A DNA stretch of 64,000 bases. It comes from Hyaloscypha bicolor E (taxonomy: Eukaryota; Ascomycota; Leotiomycetes; Helotiales; Hyaloscyphaceae). This document shows positions 31,845 through 41,561 of the stretch, piece by piece. The stretch's first letter is position 1; each line of letters begins with the position of its first letter. A program made the position numbers and the translations under genes. The stretch covers positions 372,001-436,000 of the forward strand of contig NW_020194667.1 of NCBI RefSeq assembly GCF_002865645.1, in the 5' to 3' direction. The notes under the pieces were generated by a model. It searched no databases, was not told the DNA's origin, and was given only the letters and a program-made list of their open reading frames with translations.

Positions 31845-32605
31845 GGAAAGAGGGGACGGCATCCAAACCAATAAACCAGATCGTACCTCGGGTGGCTATG
31901 CTGAGGAAGGTGAGCTTCAGAGAGTGCAAATCCTTTACATAGAAATGACCCGGCGGGATCTATTCACTCGCAGGATGTGTTCTCCGTTTGTTCGAAGTGA
32001 CAGACGAAGTGAAGCTGTCGAATTCAGTGAGGTTGAGAAGTATCCTCCAACCCTCTCCGGCAGTTGACAAGATAGTCAAGGATTGTGTTGGTTGTCCAGA
32101 TTCTGATGTAGTGGCGACGAAGAGCATCCTGCGCGTATCTTGTCCTCGCAGCCTCGCAGCCTCGTCTGATCTGTGTGCGGGTTGGTGGGTGTCCGGACTT
32201 GGCAGGGGCTTCCAGGGTTCAGGCCTTCTGATTTGTTCAACCTCTCGCTAAATCAAGGGCTAGCTTCCCAGTGAAGAGGAGCTCAAAAGGCTCAAACAAG
32301 ATGATCTCGAGGATCGATCTTTTCTACTTCGCGCCTCCACCATCCAAGAATAAAGTATCGTTGGCAAGGGCTTCCGAATCTTTCAGAATCCTTCAGCGTG
32401 CTTATGTGTTTAATACTATTTGTTTCGATCTTGCCTTGCCTCGACTTTTCCTGCGCATAAGGTTCCTTCCCCGATTCACTTCTCTGTCACCCAGGAACAA
32501 CGCGGATTCAACTTCAAATTTCTTCCACATCCGCCGTTTAAATCTTCCATCCTCCACATCAAGTCAACAACCAGGCAACTCCTAAGCTCGCATAATACGA
32601 TCAAC
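31477..32605. other. divergent intergenic region
   Basis: 1.1 kb between the start codons of the split coiled-coil gene and the HSP70-like gene, which are transcribed away from each other. It probably holds both promoters. An (AAAG)n run at 31814-31844 is the only repeat seen. Confidence 0.55.
31814..31844. repeat. (AAAG)n microsatellite
   Basis: About seven GAAA units. Confidence 0.9.
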
Positions 32606-35600
32606 ATGGCCTCCAATGGCTGGAATGTTGCTGGAGGACGCAAAGCCCGAAAAGCAGCGAAAATGGAAGCTGCCCTAAATCGTCTCCTCGCGCCGGCTGA
32701 ACAGACCCGACATAAGATCATTGTTGGTGTTGACTATGGAACCACCTTCTCAGGTATGTCGTCCGGCTTCGATTGCCTTCAGTATCTTGGTGTTGACATA
32801 CATTACACTAGGGGTCAGCTATGTTACGACCGACAAGAGTGACATTGGCGACATCAACATCATCACAAAATGGCCTGGAGACACCCTCATATCTTGGAAG
32901 ACCCCAACCAGAATCGCTTACAAGAAAGAAAACTTAAGTCTCCAAAGTAACAAGTGGGGATTCGAGGTCAACTCCAAGCTAATCTCGTATTCGTGGACCA
33001 AACTTTTGCTCGACAAGAAAGCAGTCGTTACACAATATGATGACCCTACCCTGTTTTCGGACATGTCGGCATGTACAATCGGCTCCAAGGAATGTTCGTC
33101 ACGTGACATTACCCCCCTCCCAACTTTCAAACTACATAATTTTAAAGTTTATAAAGTAAAAGACTTACTTTTTTCTATAAGTAGGCTTATAAAACTTTAA
33201 TATTACTTATATGAGATAAATTTAATTTCTAACTTAATTAGTTTAATATATAATTTAGTTTATATTACAGAAATAAAGCTAAAAAAAGTTCCTTTAATAA
33301 AGATTTAAATAGTTTAGTTTTTATTAATAGAAAAGGTTAGTAACCCTTATATAATATATTTTATATAAATTTATTTATAATATTAAAGTTTTATTTAAAG
33401 TTATCTTTTTTAAAGCTAATAAGTAATAAATAAAAATATTGAAATTATAAAAATTTCGCTTATTTTCGCTTATTTTCTTTAAAATACTCTTTATAAAAAT
33501 CTTAATAACTTTATATTTGGTTAATAAAATTTAGTAGATTTTTAATAATATTAAACTTAAGATAATATAATATAATATATCTATATGTTATATAATAATA
33601 ATTACGAAATATAAATCTATATAATTTTTAATTTAATTTTTAATTTTTAACTTTTATTATTAAATAAATATAAAATATTAATAAGACTTTTTTAATAGTT
33701 TATTATAATAGTTTATATAAGTTAATAACTTATTAATAAGCTTTAAATCAAAGTTTATTTTGTAAAATTATATTAAGTATTTATAAAGTTATATTGATTT
33801 AAAGTCTAGGAGGGGTTGAAGTCACGTGACGAACATTCCTTGGAGCCGATTGTACACCTCAAGGCATGATGCGATTACCCTATTTCCGTGACGCACCGGG
33901 ACTGTGCGAGGATTTTCTTCGCGAGGTCTTCGAATACGTTTCTGCAAAATTGCGCAGAGAGATGACTGACTTCACCTTCAACAATACCCCTATGGAGTGC
34001 TGGGTAACTCTACCAGCCATATGGTCAGACGAAGCGAAAGATGCAACACTGCAAGCTGCAAAGAGAGCTGGGTTTGGCAACCGGCCTGGGGATGAGGTCT
34101 TCACAATTTCAGAGCCTGAAGCCGCAGCCATCGCAACATTGAAGAGGTACGCGGCATCTGGACCTGATGTCCTAAATCCCGTCAAGGTATGCCCCCCGGT
34201 CTTTTGCAGTGGATGTCGAATGGTTTAATTAACGATTCTAGCCTAACGAGAACATATTGATCCTTGACTGTGGCGGAGGGACGGTTGACATTACAACTTA
34301 CAAGATCACCCAAGTTGAGCCACGATTAGATTTTGAGGAACTCTGCGTTGGCATTGGTAAGTCGCCTTTGAGCCAACCCGGATAGCCTCGCACTGCGATC
34401 GAGCTCTGATACGGTAATTTTTCTAGGTGGCAAGTACGGCTCAACTTATATTGACCGAAGGCTGCATGTTCTGCTCTCCCAGCGGTTTGGAGATGCTTTC
34501 AAAAATGTCTCGTGGGCGCAAAAAGGCCCTGGCAGCAAATTTATGGCATGCTTTGAGGGAATTAAACGAGATTTCGGACTCAAGGACAACCACGAAGAAC
34601 GAGAGCTGGGTCCTATCAATCTCAGCATCCCGGACTCCGAGTTCTATGACGAGGAAGAGCGGCTCATCAAACTCTCATAGTAAGTGCAATGCCGCTGTTA
34701 TCATGAGCTCACCTAATAGCTTTTAGTGATGACATGCAAGACTTGTTCGACCCAGTCATTCAGGATGTTCTTCAATTAGTTGGGCAGCAAGTGAAAGACG
34801 CAAAAGAGAATAACGGGGCTAAAATTGACGTAAATCCCTCCAACCAAGTCGCATAGAACCGTAAGATGCGCTGACCTTGCATCCAGCGTATTATCCTCGT
34901 TGGGGGTTTTGGCGAATCACCATACCTTTTCAAGGAGCTTGAGAAATGGTGTCGACGAAATGGAGGGATTACTTTGATGTGTCCAGACCACCCGTGAGTC
35001 AGACGGGAGCAAGTACCCAATCTTCACTTAGCTAATGTTTTGGAGTCAATCTGCTGTGGTAAGAGGTGCTGCCCTCCGCGGTCTGGAAGGAATTGCCCCT
35101 CGCATGAAGCGCGCCCGCAGACACTATGGGTTTGGTTTGTGTATTCCATTTCGGGAGGGTATTGATCCTGAGGAGCGAGCTTCGATCGATGACTTCGATG
35201 ACGTGAAATATTGCTGTGGAAGAGTGGAATGGGTTATCGCAAAGGCAAGTCACGATTGCTCAAATGGGGTGTCCAGCTTTCTAATAATATAATGTGCGGT
35301 TAGGGCGAAAAGATATTCAGTGACACTTTTAGAACACAAGACGTTCGCAGTGTTATTACACCTGGCCAGGCCGCCACTTCAAACATCATCATGTATTCCT
35401 GTGGGTTGAATGACCCTCCGGAGTACTATTCGAATCCCAGTACGTCACAATTTACACCTAAGTACTGCCGCCGCAATCCCAAGCTAAGACTAACTGTAAT
35501 AGGAGTTGAAGAAGTCGGCGGCATCACATCCAAATTCGAGAAAGACTTTGACTTTGGTCCTAGCTTGAGGACGACATACAATGCGAGGTTGGGAAGAAAT

Positions 35601-35723
35601 GTGGAACAATTTTCACATCAACTTCAAGTCAGGTTTGGTGACAAGGGGGCGAATCTTCAATTCAGGAATCTGCTTAACGGAAAAGTCGTGGATGAAGCGG
35701 TCATCGAGTTTGGTCGGCGTTGA
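32606..35723 (+). pseudogene. HSP70-like (HSPA12-type) ATPase gene interrupted by a DNA element
   Basis: Exon segments are 32606-32753, 32812-33077, 33857-34186, 34242-34356, 34427-34679, 34727-34829, 34887-34993, 35046-35244, 35304-35439 and 35503-35723. Without the insert at 33078-33856 they sum to 1878 nt, or 625 residues plus stop. The actin/HSP70 nucleotide-binding signatures are visible: IIVGVDYGTTFSG (phosphate 1), ILDCGGGTVDITTYK (phosphate 2) and IILVGGFGESPYL (adenosine). NTPMECWVTLPAIWSDEAKD is typical of the large fungal family of divergent HSP70s, which lack a classical substrate-binding domain. The intron at 35245-35303 is GC-AG. In its present form translation stops soon after entering the insert, so the gene is broken unless the insert is removed. 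Client and role are unknown. Confidence 0.85.
33078..33850. mobile_element. 773-bp TIR element inserted in the HSP70-like gene
   Basis: Perfect 30-bp TIRs lie at 33078-33107 and 33821-33850 (outer end ATCGGCTCCAAGG, inner end TCACGTGAC). TGTACA flanks both sides (33072-33077 and 33851-33856). Because TGTACA is itself a palindrome, the target duplication could be 2, 4 or 6 bp. The interior (33130-33800) is almost pure A/T with no ORF and looks RIP-ruined. Similarity of the two ends continues weakly inward. The superfamily is not identified. Confidence 0.85.
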
Positions 35724-36104
35724 TTGCGCTGCGAAGTCGAACACAATGTACAATTCTCCACACAAATTTTCCTTTTGCGAGCCGACAGCACTTGCGTCGT
35801 CTTAGTTCTTGTATTCGATTCTCTGGTGGGACGGCTTTTACGACCCGATTTTCAGATCCTCGGATTCCTGACAGCACTCGAGTTCTCGTTCTGGCCTTAA
35901 TTGATTGGAACGGATTTGGGTTACTGGCTTACAGGTATCATCGATTCTTGATGCTGGACTTTTATGGTAGTTGAACTCTAATCCCTCAATCTTCGTGCCG
36001 CATTCGGTTGGTAAGCTTGCCGCTCTTGCTCGGGAGCTAATCACCCTCGGCTCACTCTCGGCTCAGCCAGCTCACCTGACCAGTCTGAGCAACCTGAGCA
36101 GTCC
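35724..36104. other. intergenic, with a TGAGC/GCTCA cluster at its end
   Basis: 3' region of the HSP70-like gene. No gene seen. A dense group of GCTCA and TGAGC words lies at 36048-36110. Confidence 0.5.
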
Positions 36105-36110
36105 ATGAGC
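36048..36110. repeat. cluster of GCTCA/TGAGC words (left)
   Basis: At least six GCTCA or TGAGC words occur within about 65 bp, first in one orientation (CGGCTCA, CAGCTCA), then in the other (CTGAGCAACCTGAGCAG). Confidence 0.6.
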
Positions 36111-36610
36111 GCGCCGCCGGTAAGGCAGACGAGACCGCCGAGCGTGTACCTCTGCATATAGTAGCCGTAGGTAGAGAGAATAGCGCCACTTTCGATGACG
36201 GCGAAAATTATGAGCATGATAAAGGGGAGAAGACGCACGCTGGCTTCGAGGGCGGTGTCGTTCGGGTAAACTAAAAGAAGATCGGGATTAAATAGGGACG
36301 ACGGTTGCGGCTCCGCCTATAGCGGTCATAACGAAGAGGATAAGCATAGCCCTCGACTTGAAAAACTCAACTGGGAAAACACGTCAACCAGTGGTGGTGA
36401 AAATGGCGTAAACTTGTTGAAGTCCTAAGAGGATGAAGAGGACACCAGAATAGCAGAAGAGATTAATTAATGGTTTGTCCGGAACCCCACTCGTCGGTTA
36501 TACCATTGAAAGACACGGCCACGACGCCAGAGATGAAGGCTCCCATAGCGAGAATACTTCCGACGTAGTCTACCCCATGCGCGCGGTCCATTAAAGAGAT
36601 TCTGGGGGGA
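36105..36610 (-). pseudogene. MFS drug/toxin efflux pump (DHA-type) relic
   Basis: On the minus strand fragments in shifting frames read VDYVGSILAMGAFISGVVAV, GVLFILLGLQQVYAIF, VEFFKSRAMLILFVMTAIGG and RLLPFIMLIIFAVIESGAIL, then YGYYMQRYTLGGLVCLTGGAL. The order matches the middle of 14-helix fungal efflux pumps. There are several stops (TAA, TGA) and frame changes, and both ends of the gene are missing. It lies between two genes of unrelated function and is dead. Confidence 0.7.
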
Positions 36611-36931
36611 GTCTTTTGTTAGGGAGCAGGAAGAGATAGACAGGGCCGTAGGCGGCGCTAATATAGTATAATATTACATCCTTCACCTGCCAACACCGCC
36701 CTATCGCATTCCCAATATCTCATCTCAAAGCATATCTCATACCTCTAAAACCCTTTCATGTCTTGTGTTTCGTCCTTCTATCCTATAAATAGTTGCGAAG
36801 TCAAGGGTAAATTGCTAGTATTGAAGGACCTCGTTAACCATAGATCAGCCATAAGAGCGCAGCCCTCGCACAAGCTCGAAGGAATGCATCATGCATGCTT
36901 ATAAAATGTGCTACTACTATAACTATTGACT
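36611..36931. other. intergenic, 3' region of the HET gene
   Basis: No feature seen. Confidence 0.4.
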
Positions 36932-39090
36932 TTACACAATTTTGATTGTGACATCCTCCGCGTCAGTAAAATACGATTTTCGCATGAATCCAACAACGCC
37001 CACACGTCTGTACTCCTTGGCTGTATCACCACTTGGCTGAAGTAGCAATCCAGTGACCCACGGAATCATATGGTCAGCAATAAGAACTGGAAGGACCATG
37101 AGATCATCTCGCGATCTGTCTAGATCGCTGTCAAAGTGAACCTCCATTCCATAATTTGCCCCTTTATCTGAAACTGGTGTTTCTGTAAAGTGCCTTTTCG
37201 GTTTGATCTTGCCAGTAACAATGATATATCCCCCATTTGATAGGCAGCCCCGAGGATCAGGACCTAAAGCTTGTATATTCACGTCCACTATGTTAAGTAG
37301 CAGATCGTCTCCCTCGGGTATACTAGGAGGGTTGATATTGAGCACAAGAAGTCCATAAGATACGGGCTTTATTGAGGAAGCCCAGGACCAGGACGGCGCG
37401 GCATAAGTAGGCTTTGGAGTAGGATGAATGATGTCCAGAAGATTTTGAGCGGACAAGAGAAATTCGGGGCCAAACGTAGCACTGCGATTATCAGGAACAG
37501 TCTTCCAGACAAGACCTCGAAGAAAGTCTTTCTCCCATAAACCAGCGAGATAACGATCACCGGTTAAAGCCTCTACTTCCTGTGCTAACCCAGAGATAGC
37601 TGGAAACCTATCATTAGGAAATGTCAGGTCCCTCTGAGAATAGTCCTCAACAACACGGAACCAGGAGTCGTATATTGCGTCGTCTCGCTTGGACGCAAAT
37701 ATTCTGTGAAGGCCGGACGCCAAAGAGAGTCCAACAGGAGCTGGTTCTCTGTTGATAGGATAAGTATCCAAGAGTCGATAACGTGAGATTTTAGTCAGCT
37801 CGCCAAGAAATCCTTGGTCCAGCGAGCCATGATCGGAGAAACCCTGGGGATTTGTATCTGTAGCTCGTAGTGATCTACACTCCCAGAGAACAGTTTTTGG
37901 AGTATAGTGAAAGACTCTTGGTGAAAGCTCACGTTCCTGTAAAGTCCAGCCTCTTTCATTCAGCGGAATGCTATTCAAAGAATCAATCCACTCCACTCTT
38001 TTTTGTAGCTCCTCTCGAGCCTTATCTTCCCAATCTGGTGACTGAAACATCACTTCATCGAGCCAGAGCTTCATTAGGAGCATCCTAGTTTTCTGCGGGA
38101 TGTCATAGTTCATCTCCGTTTGACCTGACATGCCTCGAAGGATTTGAAGCACGTCAGGCTCATGAAAGGTAGAATGTGTTTCGTTCTTATATGAGATGGA
38201 GAGTGTGCACCAGGATTCCGCGTAGACCCTACTCATTTTCGCTGATTCTTGCTCCCAATCTGATGTAGAATCTTGGATAATGCATAGAGAGTCAATCCAA
38301 ACGTAGTTCACTCCGAGTATTCGTGCAAAATCGAACGCATCTCGAAAAGATAGAGGTAAGCTAGCTTCACAGATCCTTTTGAGGTGCGATTCGAAAGTTC
38401 CGGACAATGTTTTTGCTGAGCTTGGCATGTTGCAGCCCCATGAATGACTTAGCGCAATGTATCTAGAATCGACGATCACAGAGCCATTTGGGACAAGTAA
38501 ACGTGGCGAACGAGGAGACGTGAAAGAACCAATATCTATGACTCTTGTGGGTATGTAATTGCCTAGATGATGGCTTTGCAATGCACAATGTGGATGATTT
38601 TCGAAGCAGTTCTTGATCCACGAGGATCCGCGAGCGAAACTGAGATCTCGTTGTTCTCCCATAGACATAGAAACCCAATACTCTATTGCTATTAGAATGG
38701 TACGGCATTTACAAAGGGTGTGTATGGCTTACTTGACAATGCCAATTGGTCAGGAAAGTTAGGGCCGAAGTCAAACCCAGCATGTCCAATAATTTCCCAT
38801 CCCACACTCAACAGACAGACCACCACCGCCTCGCATTTCGGGGAATCTTCGGGGAGATACTGGATTATACGGATACAAGTTATGCAGCCTCTTCCAGCGC
38901 CTTCTCTTATGGTTGATAGTCTGCGATATACTTGTTCTGCGCCATGCCGAGGGAACGGTGCACGTCCTTGCGTCCCGAATCGAGAGAACGGTGCAAAAAG
39001 AGGTTGCTTAGGAGAGAAACTCCATGGTAATGGAATTCCTTTGCAAGAAGTGCAGAGCAAGTTTATGTCCATTGCGTGGCAATAGGCCAA
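36932..39090 (-). CDS. HET-domain (heterokaryon incompatibility) protein
   Basis: Two exons, 38733-39090 and 36932-38688, joined by a 44-nt GT-AG intron (an acceptor 6 nt further on would also be in frame). The total of 2115 nt gives 704 residues. Residues 1-120 contain a Cys-bearing N-terminus (LLCTSCKGI, then GRGCITCIRIIQYLPE). The HET domain spans about residues 190-290, with SRYIALSHSWG, LSFRDAFDFARILGVNYVWI, DSLCIIQD and MSRVYAESWCTLSI in the order usual for the family. The remaining 400 residues include ERGWTLQERELSPRVFHY, the conserved C-terminal end of the HET region, and AAPSWSWAS near residue 520. HET domains are TIR-like effectors that trigger cell death on recognition of non-self. 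No NACHT, WD40 or other sensor domain is fused here. No damage is visible. Start ATG 39090; a second in-frame ATG at 39072 is also possible. Confidence 0.88.
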
Positions 39091-40334
39091 TCTCTTGGGA
39101 TGCGAGTTCGTTGATGCTCTGTGATTTCGTTAGGAGGATATGTAGATATGGAGAAAAGTTTCATTGTACAGGCAGACATTCAATTTTCAAGGAAAGGGGG
39201 GCAAGTTGGGAGACACAGCCACCACTTGGTGGTATTGGCCAGGAGACCTCAAGGCAACCATCGCTGTCAGTCAAAGTCTTCGCTCATCTGCGGCCCGATC
39301 TATGGCCAAAATACGAGGCGGTGTAGCGATTCCCGCCTACTGTCGGGCCGCCAATATTGGAGCTGGGTCTATCTCAGCTGGGATGCGGGAGGAGCCGTAC
39401 ACTATAGCACCTTCGTAGTCTGCTAGCTCTGATTCTCTTATGCTACAACTCAATGATGAGGCGTAAAATAAGGAGGCGTCGATTTTGAGGTCTGCGCACG
39501 GGCCACTTTTTCTTTGGCATTACATTTGACGCCTCGGGCAACAAAGATGTGTTGGGATTTCAGGCAGACAGACCTAGAGCCTGCTCAACAGTTTACCAGC
39601 CAAACGCCCACACCGCTCGACCGCTCAAACCCCGATTTGGCGACAATAGCACACAATTGGGGAAAGCAATATCGGATACATGCAAGGATGCTGCCCAAAG
39701 GATCAAGCCTGCCAACCTAGACCATGTCAGTCTACTTTTCCGGCTACTGTACTCAATATGTCCACTCAAGGTGCTTTTGCACAAGGAACATTTCTCGCAC
39801 GGTGGGTTTCATCACAAAAGGCTAGATGTCTGTTCTGAATTATTATCATTTGATCTACACACACGTTTCCTAGGAAGTCTCTTGCTTGTCCAGGCGGAAA
39901 GAGGAAGCTTTTTAATTCCCTATTCTTTTTTGGATCGCCAATTAGCATCGCAATGTACTTATCTATTTTTCAGTATGAAATTTCGTGGGATATATTCCTT
40001 TTCTTTGGTCCTTAAGAAGATTGACATGATGCTAAAGTTGCCTCCTCTCAACAGCAATAAGATAAGGTAAGCGTCGAAGCGGGAAACACTATGCAATTGA
40101 TTTTCCGGGTGGAAAGCGTTGGCGGACGGCAGACGGATTCGTTTAGAGACCCAAAAATAAACCTCGCGATCGTGTATACTAGACATGATAGAGGGATCCA
40201 AAACCAGCTATGACAGAAACCTTGTGTGGGAGCAGAAACGGATTCCTCGGGCAAATTTCGGTAAGGAAACTGTACCTGGGGCACAAAGAGGCCAAGATGG
40301 GCTCCATATTATAGTGCGCAGGCTGACTCTGGGC

Positions 40335-40414
40335 GTGCTCAGGATACTCAGGGCATGCTCAGGATGCTCGGGCTCTGCTCAGGCTCTGCTCAGGCATGCT
40401 CACCCTCGGCTCAG
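40335..40414. repeat. cluster of GCTCAGG words
   Basis: About six GCTCA(GG) words within 80 bp, all in the same orientation (GTGCTCAGGATACTCAGGGC and similar). Confidence 0.65.
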
Positions 40415-40685
40415 GTTAAAGCAGCAGCTGCTCTCGTCCAGAGACTAAAACGGAACTGGCAAGGATGAGATTAGAGTCCGGCTTTCGTGGAAGTCATACG
40501 GACCTGGAGAAGGAAAACCGGAAGGTATTATGGGGTTTGGTCGATATTGGTTGCATGTGCGAAGGCGAACCTGATACCGTCCAACGCTTTTTTGTTTGTA
40601 TGTAGCTTTGGGGAGATGGGCATGCTTGCAACAGCTTGATCGATACCGGAATCTCGACGTGAGCATTTTCCATTTCCGTCTTTGG

Positions 40686-40769
40686 ACCTGAGCAGTTGCT
40701 GCTATAGCCTGAGCTGTGGGTGAGCCAAACCTGAGCCAGGCTGAGCAAGTGAGCCAAGGAGGTGAGCCC
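40686..40769. repeat. cluster of TGAGC words
   Basis: About seven TGAGC words within 85 bp (CCTGAGC, GGTGAGCC, GCTGAGC), in the opposite orientation to the cluster at 40335-40414. Confidence 0.65.
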
Positions 40770-41267
40770 ACGGTGGACAGGGGTGACCCGTTTGGGCTCC
40801 TCGGCTACGACTGCCGCTGGCTAAAATTGGAAAGAGTAAGGCAGGGGTTCTTTCGGGGCTGATTTTGGATCCCTGTTCGCAAGAGCCGCACCAAATAACT
40901 TACCGAAATTTCAACTTTAATATATGCAAACACACACTGATCTATTAAGCACTTATTTAACTCCGTCTGCCACAAGATATTATACTCAAATATATATAAT
41001 ACTTTACCTTAATAGTAATTAATTAATAATTCTATATGGTATTAAAGGGCCAAAGGGCCAAATGGACAATAATACAAATCCTAGGAATTAATATTTAGTA
41101 CTTTTTATAAATATGCTACCTATTATATAACCCTACTAGATACTTTCCCTAAGTAAAGTATTATTTATATAAGACCGCATAACAAGTTATGGTACGGTAG
41201 CTAGTTCGCCGGCCCTGCCGTAGCTAAAAGCTTAATGGCACGGCCGGTTTAAAGCCAATATAAGGCA

Positions 41268-41561
41268 TGTAATAGCAGGGTAATACACAAGTAGTCAAGG
41301 TAAGTAAGCTATAGAGTAACGCTTACAAGTGTAACTGATTCCAAGAATTGATTCTAACAAGAGACTAATCAATGCCCCTTCCAAAGCTAGGAGCGTCTCC
41401 CTATATATTCCCTAGTACTTAGCCAGGCATGCGAAGCCCTTTACTTAATTAGGAAATCCCATGCGATCTATATGATTCCGATCGCAAGCTATACCCAAAA
41501 TAGGAAACTAGATCCACAATATCTAATACCTGTCTATATGCCATTACGTATGCCTATTATA
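41268..41561 (-). repeat. LTR (3') of gypsy element 1
   Basis: 294 bp beginning TGTAATAGCAGGG. Less mutated than its partner at 47958-48251. Confidence 0.8.

Larger units (their letters stand above)
39091..41267. other. intergenic between the HET gene and the AT-rich block
   Basis: No gene is supported; small ORFs overlap on both strands. Two TGAGC-type clusters are listed separately. Base composition drops sharply to AT-rich from about 40.95 kb. A short GC-rich palindromic patch with GCCGGCC lies near 41212. Confidence 0.5.

Noticed and set aside
33078..33856. The insert in the HSP70-like gene as a normal long intron
   Set aside because: It has perfect terminal inverted repeats and a duplicated TGTACA, there is no GT/AG at positions that would restore the frame, and all other introns of the gene are 47-70 nt.
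39549..40070. Plus-strand ORF of 173 codons
   Set aside because: Overlaps ORFs on the other strand, shows no domain and has unusual composition; probably random.
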